From assembly GCF_000381925.1 (NCBI RefSeq), contig NZ_KB907307.1, positions 4,650,001 through 4,714,000 of the forward strand: a stretch of 64,000 nucleotides of DNA, in the 5' to 3' direction. Under the pieces are notes generated by a model, which worked only from the letters and a program-made list of their open reading frames with translations, did no database searches and was not told the origin of the DNA. Both the position numbers and the translations under genes were made by a program. This document shows positions 26,101 to 32,622 of this stretch, piece after piece; within the stretch, counting starts at the first letter, position 1; the number at the start of each line of letters is the position of its first letter. This DNA is from Nocardia sp. BMG111209. GTDB lineage: Bacteria > Actinomycetota > Actinomycetes > Mycobacteriales > Mycobacteriaceae.

Positions 26101-27491
26101 AGCAGTTGCCCGGCGACTGCGACCCGTACGACGAACTACCGGTCGCGATCGTGCCCGGTCCGCCCGGTCGCGACGAGAACATCGCGGCCACACTGGAATT
26201 CACCGCACACCAACTGCTGGTCAGCCTGCCCGGGATACCGGCCACCGCGGCCTTCGATCTGCTGTGCCGGCGGCCGCCGCGGCGGCGTTCCGGCGCCGCG
26301 CTGCCCGAGGTGTTCGGCGACCACGCGGCCGCGATCACCGCCGCGGTACTCGACCTGGACGATTCGTATCTGGCGGTGCAGGGCCCGTCCGGCACCGGGC
26401 GGACCGATACCGCGGCGCGGGTGATCGAGCGGCTGGTCACCCGGCACAAATGGCGCATCGGCGTTGTGGCGCAGACCCATTCGACCGTCGAACAACTCCT
26501 GGACGCGCTGGTGCGGGTCGGGGTGCTGCCCGAACTGGTGGCGAAATCGGAGGCGCAGGCGGTGGCGGCGGAGTGGCTGGCGATCGCCCCGGCGCGCTAT
26601 GCCCGCTTCCTGGACAACGCGGTCAACGGCTGCGTGATCGGCGGGCTGCCGGGCGATTTCGCCGACGACGAGCGGGTCGCCGCCGGTGCGCTGGATCTGC
26701 TGGTGATCGCCGACGCGGGCGGGTTCCCGCTGGCCGACACCCTGGCCGTGGCCGCCGGGGCCCGCAATCTGCTGTTGCTGGGCGATCCGGCGCCGTTGTC
26801 CGGCAACGGTATTCATCCCGAACCGGTACAGGAATCGGCGCTCGGCCGCCTGGTCGGCGACGCGCCCACGCTGCCCGGGGAATTCGGCTACTTCCTGGAT
26901 CGCACCTGGCGGATGCATCCGCGGCTGTGCGGCCCGGTGTCGCGGCTGCGCTACGGCAATCGGCTGCGCTCGAACGAGATCGTCACGCTGGCACGCGATC
27001 TGGCCGGGGTGCCGGCGGGGGTACGGACCGCGGCGGTCCAGCATCACGGCAACAGCACCGAATCCGCCGAGGAGGCAAGGGAAATCGTGCGCCGGGTGCG
27101 CGCGCTGCTCGGCCTGCCGTGGCGGCAGGGTGCGGTGACCCGGCGGCTGCACCCGCACGACATCCTGGTGATCACGCCGTATCACGCTCAGGTGGCGCGC
27201 ATCCGGACCATGTTGTCCCGCGCCCGCATCGAGGATGTACTGGTCGGCACCGCGGACCGGTTCCGCGGTCGCGAGGCGGCGGTGGTGCTGATCTCGATGA
27301 CCACCTCCTCGCCCGCCGACGCACCGCACGGTATCGATGCGCTGCTGTCGCGGCACTGGCTCACCGGCGCGGTCTCGCGCGCGATGTGGACGGCGGTCAT
27401 CGTGCATTCGCCGCTGCTCGCGGAATATCTGCCCGAGACCCCGGAGCAACTCGACGACCTCGCCGCCTTCCTGGAGCTGTCCGCGGGCTGA
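23136..27491 (+). CDS. TM0106-family RecB-like nuclease/RNase H-fold/DNA2-type helicase protein, catalytically degenerate
   Basis: 1451 residues; AGGAGG lies nine bases before the ATG (GTG 23133 is possible). Order: N-terminal RecB-like region (AARCEFALLRALDAE); a repeat tract at about 264-400; helical core RYLLYAAVRGDGEVAALIELAACAEML; Fe-S-type C575-GR-C578-PT-C581 and VAGMRPAVRAQLREAGITTVERLA; YprB-like RNase H fold (GDVFLAVAGS at 669-678, YHYR, LVDLYPVVR); superfamily 1 helicase with motifs I 1083-1090 GPSGTGRT, II 1191-1196 IADAGG, III LLLGDPAPL, IV VITPYHAQV, V GTADRFRGRE, VI VSRAMW. In the family I expect DTK, DFEGD, GKT and DEAGQ at the altered places. The reading frame is intact throughout. 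A DNA repair role is the family guess; this copy may be non-enzymatic. Confidence 0.88.
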   Translation: MLFGDRVVCTAGDLAAAARCEFALLRALDAEVGPMSSGPAAVPEPVETRELSDSELFGAGHTGDADRVVRIAPPAAGSPGDSVAARLEAHRRTLDALHAGADVVLGATFLDGDFVATATALVRLPATGPHQMHPPLPTPGNESSLDTPPLVPGPVVPRIDGGGSSGTVAGRSEAHSFGDFPAISFPESFVPEPAASVPGDPAHTRSVPGEYAGTATGPFTTAELERGTAARYFAGRPAEFRIREFDTDRPDGDVSPQRSAHAAGTDVAGTDVASANVASANVASANVASANVASANATGADVASANATGADVAGADVAGAGIARAGIASAGIARAGIARAGIAGAHGASTDRAGAVEVGADSTGADGVGAVGAGAVGAGADRAGAQGAGADRVSAGADAAGADESGGRPEREAMHPAQGMFEVPGIPAEVEPGRVDGQWTMSMLVGDGYAVDRIIDGDALGATGSGVVDQPVEEPVADGDAHDGDRYLLYAAVRGDGEVAALIELAACAEMLRRNGFVADPEVRLLLPDGTRRARSLDRAVTVYAARRRRLERILDEKQNELLPVQWGDRRYLACGRCPTCTAELVAGRDLLLVAGMRPAVRAQLREAGITTVERLAAADGAVTRVAAHTFGALRRQAELQVQRERTGRAAYTVTDANALGTLPDPSPGDVFLAVAGSSAGVGVLAAHTPEGGSPALLFHPFDVYDDPATLPQFLIDRCQRHPGLRIYHYRSDARRLLTELSARYGADEDATAELLGLLVDLYPVVRTATIIGLRSYDLPAVVAHLAAETGPAGEDPESDCARLRWLRGRLGELAAAHHIPLGHAPITTVAEPVPAVEAALREFALSTGPDDGTDLGADRAPGRRAAALMAAVLGYHRRERQPLHWAHADRLHGPVDEWDDAPGVLVSDWGSVDTKWHSTGRPPMRRYLTLTGRLGSGSTPSPGSPVLTLYDRPAPGMRAEPGRRAVARATILGCALDGNFDDAVRIEEQLPGDCDPYDELPVAIVPGPPGRDENIAATLEFTAHQLLVSLPGIPATAAFDLLCRRPPRRRSGAALPEVFGDHAAAITAAVLDLDDSYLAVQGPSGTGRTDTAARVIERLVTRHKWRIGVVAQTHSTVEQLLDALVRVGVLPELVAKSEAQAVAAEWLAIAPARYARFLDNAVNGCVIGGLPGDFADDERVAAGALDLLVIADAGGFPLADTLAVAAGARNLLLLGDPAPLSGNGIHPEPVQESALGRLVGDAPTLPGEFGYFLDRTWRMHPRLCGPVSRLRYGNRLRSNEIVTLARDLAGVPAGVRTAAVQHHGNSTESAEEAREIVRRVRALLGLPWRQGAVTRRLHPHDILVITPYHAQVARIRTMLSRARIEDVLVGTADRFRGREAAVVLISMTTSSPADAPHGIDALLSRHWLTGAVSRAMWTAVIVHSPLLAEYLPETPEQLDDLAAFLELSAG
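23925..24340 (+). repeat. 15-bp coding tandem repeat (pentapeptide-repeat-like tract)
   Basis: About 27 units of 15 bp such as GCGAGTGCGAACGTC encode ANVAS, ADVAG, AGIAR and related pentads, later fading to AGADRAGAQG-type sequence. All are in phase with the large helicase frame, adding roughly 135 residues inside the nuclease region. The units match the A(D/N)(L/V)xx pattern of pentapeptide repeats more closely than random Ala-rich sequence would. The array is also open in other frames, which produces long false reading frames on both strands. Confidence 0.9.
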
Positions 27492-27495
27492 ACGG

Positions 27496-28686
27496 CTAGC
27501 CGAAGTTGCGGCCCTCGCCGCGGTAGGTCGGCACCGGGGTACGGGCGCCGTCGGCGTCGACGAGGTGCACGGTGTCGAACCGCTCGCAGAGTTCACCGGC
27601 CTTGGCGTGCCGGAACCAGACCCGGTCGCCGATGGTGGTCAGCGCGCCGGCATTGCTCAGCGGGGTCTGCACCTCACCGGCTCCCTCGGTGCCGATGAGC
27701 TGTAATGCCTTGGGCCACACCGGCTTCGGCACCCGGGACGCACCCGCGGGGCCGGAGGCGATATAGCCGCCGGAGTAGACGGTGGCGATGCCCGGCGCCG
27801 GCAGCCGCAGCACCGGCTGCGCGAAGAACAGCGCCGGGCGCGGGTGGAAACTGCGGTAGCCGTCGAACAGCGTGGGCGCGTACAGCCCGGATCCGGCGGT
27901 CACCTCGGTCACCTCGGAGTCGGCGACGCTCACCTCGACCGAGCCGCTGCCGCCGCTGTTGACGATCTCCAGCGGGCCGGTCACCGAGCGCACCGCGTCC
28001 AGCACCTGCCGCCGCCGGCCGCCGATCTCGGCCGCCGAGGCGCGCTTGACCAGCCGCACCGCGGGGCTGGTGTCCGGCAGCCCGGCGATCTGCGCCTCGT
28101 AGGTCATGATGCCGACGACGTCGAAGCCGCGGTCGACGGCCGCTTGTGCCAGCCGCGCTGCCTGGTCGGGGGTGCGGATCGGCGAACGGCGCACGCCGAG
28201 GTGGAATCGGCCGACGCGCAGGGAGGCGTCGATGTCCAGGCAGATCCGGGGACGCACCAGGTCGGTGCCGACGGCGGCCCGGATCAGCTCCAGCTGGGCG
28301 ATATCGTCGATCATCAGCGTGACGGACGCCAGCAGGGTGGCGTCGGCGCCGAATTCGGCCAGCGCGGCGCGGTGCACCGTGGGATAACCCAGGAGGACGT
28401 CGCGGGCGCCCCCGCGGACCAGCCAGATCGCCTCCGGCAGCGAATAGCCCATGATGCCGGCGAATCCACCGGCGGCGGTGAGATCGTCGCCGAGCACCTC
28501 GGCGAGGACCGCGCGGCAGCGCACCGATTTGCTGGCCACCCGGATCGGCACGCCGCGGGCGCGGCGGACCAGGTCCGCGGCATTGGCACGCAGGGCGGTG
28601 AGATCCAGCGCGGCCAGCGGCGGATCCAGATCGGCGGTCGCCGCGTGCAGGCCGGCGATCGTGGACACGTCTGTCACGAGTCCCAC
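27496..28686 (-). CDS. PLP-dependent alanine-racemase-fold protein (amino acid deaminase/aldolase)
   Basis: 396 residues with an alanine-racemase-type barrel followed by the D-serine dehydratase-like C-terminal domain, an arrangement of D-threonine aldolases and D-amino-acid deaminases. The PLP lysine is Lys53 in RVASKSVRC. Other hallmarks are AGGFAGIMGYSLPEA, LDIDASLRVGRFHLGVRRSPIRT, VNSGGSGSVE (phosphate loop) and GDRVWFRHAKAGELCERFD, with the metal-binding HAKAGEL..C near the end. GTG 28686 lies inside the 23-bp duplication. The stop is five bases from the convergent helicase stop. Substrate unknown. Confidence 0.87.
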   Translation of the reverse strand: MGLVTDVSTIAGLHAATADLDPPLAALDLTALRANAADLVRRARGVPIRVASKSVRCRAVLAEVLGDDLTAAGGFAGIMGYSLPEAIWLVRGGARDVLLGYPTVHRAALAEFGADATLLASVTLMIDDIAQLELIRAAVGTDLVRPRICLDIDASLRVGRFHLGVRRSPIRTPDQAARLAQAAVDRGFDVVGIMTYEAQIAGLPDTSPAVRLVKRASAAEIGGRRRQVLDAVRSVTGPLEIVNSGGSGSVEVSVADSEVTEVTAGSGLYAPTLFDGYRSFHPRPALFFAQPVLRLPAPGIATVYSGGYIASGPAGASRVPKPVWPKALQLIGTEGAGEVQTPLSNAGALTTIGDRVWFRHAKAGELCERFDTVHLVDADGARTPVPTYRGEGRNFG

Positions 28687-28715
28687 TGAAGCTCTGTCAC
28701 GAGTCCCACTGAAGC
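28670..28715. repeat. 23-bp tandem duplication of a start-codon region
   Basis: TCTGTCACGAGTCCCACTGA plus AGC occurs twice, at 28670-28692 and 28693-28715, with no mismatch. On the minus strand each copy offers GTGGGACTCGTGACAGA, so the start of the gene at 28686 exists twice, in different frames because 23 is not a multiple of three. It abuts the inverted repeat at 28715-28744. Confidence 0.9.
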
Positions 28716-28744
28716 ATGAAACTGGTCATGCGTCCAGTTTCATG
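28715..28744. promoter_or_regulatory. Perfect 11-bp inverted repeat (operator or terminator)
   Basis: Arms CATGAAACTGG and CCAGTTTCATG flank the eight-base centre TCATGCGT. It lies 11 bp after the stop of the TetR-like gene and 29 bp before the GTG of the deaminase/aldolase gene, both on the minus strand. Length, perfect symmetry and AT content fit a TetR-type operator; the absence of a T tract argues against a terminator. Confidence 0.65.
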
Positions 28745-28755
28745 GGCCGGGCTGG

Positions 28756-29232
28756 TCAGCGGTCGACGGCCTTGGCCGACAGGCAAGTCACCAGATCGTC
28801 GAAGACCACCAGCAGGGTCTCCTCGTCGTTGGTGGCCAGCCAGCGCAGTATCGCGCCCTGCATGACCGACATGGAGTACGCGGCGATCGAATCGACCGGC
28901 TCCAGCCACTGGGTGCCCGAGCGCTGCGCGCACATGTTCAGGAAGGCCACGGCCTCGGCGTCCATATCGCGGAACCGGGCGGTGATCCCCGGATCCGAGA
29001 AACAGCTGCCGCGGTTCTCCCAGCGCCGCCGCAATGCGGCGATCGTGGACTCGTAGCCGCGGATCTGCTTCTCCGGCTCGTCGGTGATCGACGGCCAGAA
29101 GGCACTCACGCCGGCGTGGAGCAGAACCCGCAACGCCCTCGTGCCGGTGCAGTCGAGTGCTTCGGCCGCCTTCTCGACCGCGATTTCGATCGACGGCCGG
29201 GGCCGGACGATCACTTCTCTGCTTGCACTCAA
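28756..29232 (-). CDS. TetR-like ligand-domain protein lacking a DNA-binding head
   Basis: 158 residues from TTG 29232, with GAGGGAG about six bases upstream (GTG 29214 is possible). The C-terminal part SIAAYSMSVMQGAILRWLATNDEETLLVVFDDLVTCLS is what the last helices of TetR regulators look like, and ALRVLLHAGVSAFWPSI with CFSDPGITARFRDMDAEAVAF fits the middle helices. No helix-turn-helix precedes it, and I find none upstream in the other frames within 400 bp. It may be a truncated remnant, a ligand-binding or dimer-forming antagonist of another TetR, or a family I have misread. It sits next to a perfect inverted repeat. Confidence 0.55.
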   Translation of the reverse strand: MSASREVIVRPRPSIEIAVEKAAEALDCTGTRALRVLLHAGVSAFWPSITDEPEKQIRGYESTIAALRRRWENRGSCFSDPGITARFRDMDAEAVAFLNMCAQRSGTQWLEPVDSIAAYSMSVMQGAILRWLATNDEETLLVVFDDLVTCLSAKAVDR

Positions 29233-29666
29233 CGCTGACTCCCTCGGGCGGACAACTCTCGCGCACTTACCTCTTCCGAAGCACTGGCTTGCCTGCGCGT
29301 CTCAGGCGACGGGCATCGATCCTCGTTGATCGCCCCGGTCGCCAACCCGGCCGACCCGTTCACCATCCGTCAATGTTAACGATTTTTCTGGATTCGTGAC
29401 CAGGATCGATACCGATAACAGACCGTAAGAATGTTTTGTTACCTATTCGGTACCCTGCCGCGACCGACCGGAGACGCGATGTCCACATTCGCGGCGAGGC
29501 GCACCGGCGCCACCTGGACAATCGTATGAAAGCGCGCAGACTACCAGACGGGCACCCCCCGTTCTGTGGCGTAGAACACATATTCCCGGTGCCGGAGGCA
29601 GGTGTCGCGCCCACTGTTTCGGGGAACGACACCCGGGCGACACCGCCGGAGACCTAGCCTGGATTG
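29233..29666. other. AT-richer intergenic region (434 bp) without a gene
   Basis: Between the divergent TetR-like and ptpB genes. The centre (about 29370-29455) is clearly more AT-rich than its surroundings, with GTTAAC, GTAAGAATGTTTTGTTAC and TTACC-TATTC-GGTAC-type dyads that look like promoter or binding sequences. A 90-codon frame on the minus strand (29360-29632) has no ribosome-binding site or recognisable protein. Possibly a lost gene or an acquired segment; I see no insertion-sequence ends. Confidence 0.4.
29655..29660 (+). promoter_or_regulatory. -10 element for leaderless ptpB
   Basis: TAGCCT fits the actinobacterial TANNNT -10 hexamer and lies exactly six bases before GTG 29667, so transcription would start at the start codon. 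No ribosome-binding site is visible, which supports this reading. Confidence 0.5.
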
Positions 29667-30416
29667 GTGAGTCACGATCAGTTCCTCCTGTCCGGCACCT
29701 TCAACTTCCGCGACGTCGGCGGGCTGCGCGCCGCCGACGGCGCGAAGGTTCGCAGCGGGGTGCTGCTGCGCTCGGCGCAGTTGACCCGGCTCGACGACGA
29801 CGGCCGGGCCACCCTGCGCAAACTGGACGTCGCCACCGTGCACGATCTACGCGGCCCGACGGAGATCGAACATCTGGGCGCCGACGCGCTGCCCGACGGG
29901 GTGCGACTGGTCGTGGCGCCGTTCGACCCGAACCTCGGCCAGACGCCCCCGCACGAGATCCCGCCGCAGGAGGTCCAGGTCGCCCCGCGCGACGGCCGCC
30001 ACGAGATGCAGGAGGTGTACCGCTCCTTCCCGCTGATGCCGCAGGCCGGCGTGGCCATCACCGGTATCGCCGAATCGCTGGTCCGCGCGGACGGTGCGGT
30101 GCTGGTGCACTGCGCCGCGGGTAAGGACCGCACCGGCTGGGCCGTCGCCACCCTGCTGCGCGCGGTCGGCGTGATCGAGGCCGCCACCGTCGAGGACTAT
30201 CTGCGCAGCAATGCCGCCGTCGACGCGCTGCGCGAGGACGTGGCCCGCAACAGCGGCGGCAGCCTGCCGCTGGACGTGCTCGGGGTCAGCGCCGACTACC
30301 TCGCCGCCGCAACGGATTCCATGCAGACCCACTACGGCGATCTGGACGGCTACCTGGAGGCGATCGGGCTCACCGAGCAGCTGCGCACCGCACTGCGCGC
30401 GCGCCTGTTGCAGTGA
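29667..30416 (+). CDS. ptpB: PtpB-like tyrosine/dual-specificity phosphatase
   Basis: 249 residues from GTG 29667. The phosphatase P-loop HCAAGKDRTG contains nucleophile Cys149 and Arg154, with the extra Lys-Asp typical of the MptpB group. The N-terminus FLLSGTFNFRDVGGLRAADGAKVRSGVLLRSAQLTRL and later VEDYLRSNAAVD and GVSADYLAAA also match MptpB. In M. tuberculosis the homologue is secreted and acts on host phosphoinositides; here no signal peptide is visible, as in that case. It is convergent with the truncated ligase gene, with only four bases between stops. Confidence 0.9.
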   Translation: MSHDQFLLSGTFNFRDVGGLRAADGAKVRSGVLLRSAQLTRLDDDGRATLRKLDVATVHDLRGPTEIEHLGADALPDGVRLVVAPFDPNLGQTPPHEIPPQEVQVAPRDGRHEMQEVYRSFPLMPQAGVAITGIAESLVRADGAVLVHCAAGKDRTGWAVATLLRAVGVIEAATVEDYLRSNAAVDALREDVARNSGGSLPLDVLGVSADYLAAATDSMQTHYGDLDGYLEAIGLTEQLRTALRARLLQ

Positions 30417-30420
30417 TCGG

Positions 30421-31656
30421 TCACCGCCGCGGTTCGGGGCGGGAGGTGCACCGGACCAGGCCGGTGCCATCGATGCTGACCTGGTTGCCGGTGTGGAACC
30501 AGGTTCCGGTGAACCGGGATTCGGTGGCCGCCGGATCTTTCCAGTAGCGGCGGGAGACATTCGGCCCGCGGCACAGCAATTCGCCCCGGCCGGCCTCGGC
30601 GCCCGGTCCCCACAGCGCCAGTTCCGTTCCGCCGAAAGGGAATCCGAGGATGCCGGCGCCGGGCAGCGCGGCGCCGTCGATGGTCGCCAGGCCGATACCG
30701 CTGGTCTCGGTGGCGCCCCATACCGACCACTGCCGGGCCAGCGGGAACAGCTCGCGCAACGCGGTCGCCATCCGGTCCGAGGCGTCGGCGCCCGCTCCGG
30801 GCGGTTCGGCGCGCTGCCCGGCGGTACAGATCTGCCGCACCCCCTCGGCGTGCAGTCCGGCCAGCGCGGGCAGCAGCCCGGCGAACATCCGGCGGGTCGC
30901 CGAGACCTGGTCGATCCGTTCCGCCACAACGGCTTCCGCGGCACGGGCGGGGTCGGGAGCGAGCACCACCGTGCCGCCCACGGCGAAGGTGGGCAGCAGT
31001 TGGTCCACGCATCCGCCCGCATGGGCCAGCGGCAGCAGCACCAGATTGCGCAGTCCGTCGGTGGGCAGATCCAGCGCGCCCACCATCGAGCGGATGGCCG
31101 ACAGCAGATTCTCGTTGGTCAGCTCCACACCCCTCGGCGGGCCCGCGTCGCCGTCGGCGGTGTAGCACAGCAGTGCCAGCTCGGACAGGGACGCGCCGTC
31201 GTCGATGTAGGCGGCGCCGTCCGGCAGCGATCCGCCGGCCTCGAGCACGAAATCCGCGCAGCTGTCCGAGAGTACTTGGGCCGCAGCGGCTTCGGACAGC
31301 CCGTCGGGTACCAGCACCGGCACCGCGCCGGACAGCATCGCACCGAGGAAGGCGCGCACCCAGCGGGCGCCGACCGGCATCCGGATGGCGACCCGGTCGC
31401 CGTAACCGATGCCGCGTTCCTGCAGCCCGCCGGCGATCCGGGAGGCCGAATGCCACAACTGGCGATACGTCAGCCGCGGCCCGCCGATCTCGACCACGGC
31501 CTCCCGGTTGCCGAACGCGTGCACCTGGACGTCGAGCAGTTCCGTGACCGCGGGACTGAGGTTGCCGTACCGCAGCACGCCGTCGGCGCCGCGGGCAAGG
31601 GGGTTGTCGCACCATGGATCTCGCGGCACGGGGTACTCCACCAACAAGTGCGACAT
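30421..31656 (-). CDS. Truncated, degenerate acyl-adenylate-forming (AMP-binding) protein
   Basis: 411 residues, versus roughly 500-550 for acyl-CoA ligases. The N-terminal adenylation domain is recognisable (RLTYRQLWHSASRIAGGLQERGIGYGDRVAI, LVLLPLAHAGGC, WGATETSG, GELLCRGPNVSRRYWKDP), but it stops just after the hinge at TGNQVSIDGTGLV, so the whole C-terminal subdomain with the catalytic lysine is missing. The phosphate loop YTSGTTGxPKG is replaced by YTADGDAGPPRG, and TGD by TGN. Ligation is therefore unlikely. GGAGGG precedes the ATG. A short intergenic gap separates it from the crotonase on the same strand. Confidence 0.82.
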   Translation of the reverse strand: MSHLLVEYPVPRDPWCDNPLARGADGVLRYGNLSPAVTELLDVQVHAFGNREAVVEIGGPRLTYRQLWHSASRIAGGLQERGIGYGDRVAIRMPVGARWVRAFLGAMLSGAVPVLVPDGLSEAAAAQVLSDSCADFVLEAGGSLPDGAAYIDDGASLSELALLCYTADGDAGPPRGVELTNENLLSAIRSMVGALDLPTDGLRNLVLLPLAHAGGCVDQLLPTFAVGGTVVLAPDPARAAEAVVAERIDQVSATRRMFAGLLPALAGLHAEGVRQICTAGQRAEPPGAGADASDRMATALRELFPLARQWSVWGATETSGIGLATIDGAALPGAGILGFPFGGTELALWGPGAEAGRGELLCRGPNVSRRYWKDPAATESRFTGTWFHTGNQVSIDGTGLVRCTSRPEPRR

Positions 31657-31744
31657 GCGTCCCTCCGAGTGCCTCGATGCGGCGGCACTTTCGACTATAT
31701 GACGCAGATCACAGCTATGTCGGCATAGTTACGTAAAGACCATG

Positions 31745-32539
31745 TCACCTTCCGGTGTACTGCGCCTTGCCCGGACCGTCGGTGAGGAAACTCCGCACCG
31801 CGCCGCACAGATCCGCGGTCGCGAAGAGTTCGCCGGAGACCTCCGGGGTCACCGAATCCGCTTGCGCCACACCGCCGGAACGCCAGGCCTCGATGATCTT
31901 CTTGGTGGCCGCGTGGGCCCGGGTGGGGCCGTCGGCCAGGCGCGTCACCAGTGCGCGGGCGGCGGCGTCGACATCGTCGTGCACGGCGTTGACCACACCC
32001 CACTCGGCCAGTGTGGCCGCGCCGTAGAGATCGGCGGTCATGACCAGTTCGCGGGCGCGGCCCGAGCCGGCGCGCTCGGCCAGCCGCTGCGGGCCGCCCA
32101 TCGAGGGGGTCAGGCCCACCACGGTCTCCACCAGGCCGAACTTCGCCTTCGGTGCGGCCAGGATGATGTCGCAGGCCAGGGCGATCTCGAAGGCCGCGGT
32201 CAGGGTGAGGCCGTGCGCGGCGAACACCACCGGACAGGGCAGCGCCTCGATCGGGTGGATCACGCCGGCGAACAGCCGGCGCCACAGTTGCGCGCCCTCG
32301 GCCGCACTCAGCCCCTCGAAGACGTGTACGTCCACCCCGCCGGAGACCACCTTGCCGTCCGCGCGCAGCAGCACCGCGCGCGGCGGCGCCGCGGTCAGCG
32401 CCGCGAGATCGGCGGCGAGCGAGTCGAGCAACGCCGTGTCGAACAGGTTCAGCGGCGGGTGGTCGACGCTGATCACCGCCACCTCCGCGCCGCCCGCGGT
32501 CTCGATGCGCTCCAGCCGAGTGGGTTTGGTTTCGCTCAT
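31745..32539 (-). CDS. Enoyl-CoA hydratase/isomerase (crotonase) family protein
   Basis: 264 residues. Crotonase fold marks include VISVDHPPLNLFDTALLDSLAADL, the first oxyanion part SGGVDVHVFEG, and the second at CPVVFAAHGLTLTAAFEIALACDIILA, where the usual Gly-Gly of G-x-A-x-G-G-G is replaced by H-G-L-T-L-T, followed by KFGLVETVVGLTPSMGG. One or both catalytic Glu positions of true hydratases (usually in GG.E.A) read FEIA and VETVV, so hydration is not certain. It is upstream of the truncated adenylation protein on the same strand and could supply CoA-bound acids to the same pathway (inference). Confidence 0.88.
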   Translation of the reverse strand: MSETKPTRLERIETAGGAEVAVISVDHPPLNLFDTALLDSLAADLAALTAAPPRAVLLRADGKVVSGGVDVHVFEGLSAAEGAQLWRRLFAGVIHPIEALPCPVVFAAHGLTLTAAFEIALACDIILAAPKAKFGLVETVVGLTPSMGGPQRLAERAGSGRARELVMTADLYGAATLAEWGVVNAVHDDVDAAARALVTRLADGPTRAHAATKKIIEAWRSGGVAQADSVTPEVSGELFATADLCGAVRSFLTDGPGKAQYTGR

Positions 32540-32622
32540 GCGGCGAATCTAGCCGGACCCGGCGGGCGGCCGGAACCGCCGCGGCGATCTCCGGACGGCG
32601 GCCGATCTGCGAGACTGGCCGG

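Noticed and set aside
29360..29632. 90-codon minus-strand frame in the ptpB upstream gap
   Set aside because: No ribosome-binding site, no recognisable domain, and it crosses the AT-rich promoter-like zone.
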